Below are positions 4,754 through 5,274 of a stretch of DNA of 5,274 nucleotides, piece after piece. The notes beneath the pieces are model-generated. The model worked only from the letters and a program-made list of their open reading frames with translations, did no database searches and was not told the origin of the DNA. The DNA is from Clostridiales bacterium (GTDB taxonomy: Bacteria > Bacillota > Clostridia > Peptostreptococcales > JAAYPU01): contig JAAYPU010000176.1 in NCBI GenBank assembly GCA_012519645.1, forward strand, positions 1 through 5,274. Reading direction: 5' to 3'. Position 1 is the stretch's first letter; each line of letters starts with the position of its first letter. The translations under genes and the position numbers were made by a program.

Positions 4754-5274
4754 CTAACCCTTCGGATCAGTGACAACGTAGGAGCTGTGCATCTGCATCA
4801 GGTTGGGTTTCACAAAAAAGCGAGTCTTGCCGGAACCGGAACCGCCGATAACAAGTATGTTTTTATTTCTTGCATACTTCGGCTGCTTTGGTCTACCCGA
4901 CATCATCAGCCTTTCCGTTTCTGTCAGTATGACATTGTTCTCAAAGACCGGATCGACATAAGGCTCTATATCCTTTGCATTTCCCCACCTTGCGGAACCG
5001 TACTCTACACCCTGCCTGAATTTCTTGGCATTCTTGGCTTTAAAATACACCACAAGACGGAGTGCAACGCCGCCCGCAATACCGATCAGCAAATCTTTCG
5101 GGAAAAAGCTCGGCAACGGATTAGAAAACAAATCATTCAACCCGTTCATGGCTGCCATCATCTTATCGGAAGCATTACTCCCCGGCGATACACGCCACAG
5201 CCACGCTATCTTGTCACAAAAATACCCTGCAAGAATATACGGGAGATTCATAAGAATGAGCTTCTTTTTATCCA
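4754..5274 (-). pseudogene. virD4: VirD4/TraG-type conjugative coupling protein, N-terminal part only
   Basis: VirD4-type coupling proteins are hexameric inner-membrane ATPases that bring the relaxase-DNA complex to the type IV secretion channel. The ATG at 5251 is probably internal: the frame is open upstream and the last window bases read (A)TG GAT AAA AAG, giving MDKKKLILMNLPY with the A of the ATG just outside. Counting from that Met, there are two likely membrane segments (about 5-27 and 61-78), the family-typical stretch EYGSARWGNAKDIEPY, then Walker A GGSGSGKT (144-151) and VVTDPKG, after which TAG (4754-4756) ends the frame at 173 residues. Full-length relatives have roughly 600, so Walker B and most of the motor are missing and the product cannot be a working ATPase. 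The break beside a recombinase gene points to insertion of an element, with the 3' part expected beyond the window's left side. Confidence 0.9.

Overview
This window shows three layers of mobile DNA from what looks like a low- to mid-GC anaerobic Firmicute (Clostridia, plausibly a gut Lachnospiraceae or Clostridioides-type host). That guess rests on the protein families (a VirD4 coupling protein of the Tn1549-like conjugative type and a TnpX/TndX-like large serine recombinase) and on strong AGGAG-type ribosome binding sites. No tRNA, rRNA or CRISPR array is visible.

Layer 1 (about 4754-5274, minus strand) is the 5' part of a VirD4/TraG-type type IV coupling protein gene from an integrative conjugative element. 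It begins at the window edge and stops at a TAG directly after the conserved TDPKG motif, just past Walker A, so most of the ATPase is missing. Layer 2 (from about 4753 down past position 1, minus strand) looks like a second element integrated into that gene. Its first gene is a large serine recombinase starting at 4663, with a 54-bp imperfect palindrome (4695-4748) between the broken virD4 and the recombinase. The opposite end of this element lies outside the window. Layer 3 (353-2545, plus strand) is a complete IS21-family insertion sequence carrying istA and istB, inserted into the 3' part of the recombinase gene. It is flanked by a 7-bp target duplication (CAAATAT at 346-352 and 2546-2552) and has 46-bp imperfect terminal inverted repeats.

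Removing the IS and one copy of the duplication restores a single in-frame recombinase of 796 residues. In the present form the protein ends after 706 native residues plus 10 encoded by the IS end. Catalytic domain, recombinase domain, zinc ribbon, coiled coil and DUF4368-like region are all kept. The loss falls in an unusual basic and acidic C-terminal tail built from three 70-76 residue tandem units.

The IS carries an outward TTGACA -35 box at its right end and a TACACT hexamer at its left end, the arrangement expected for an IS21 junction promoter. At the present site the same -35 box faces a CATATT 17 bp away and could drive antisense transcription into the recombinase gene. The IS is much more AT-rich than its surroundings (13/60 G+C at 481-540, against 25/60 at 4081-4140 and 27/60 at 5101-5160), consistent with arrival from a lower-GC donor.
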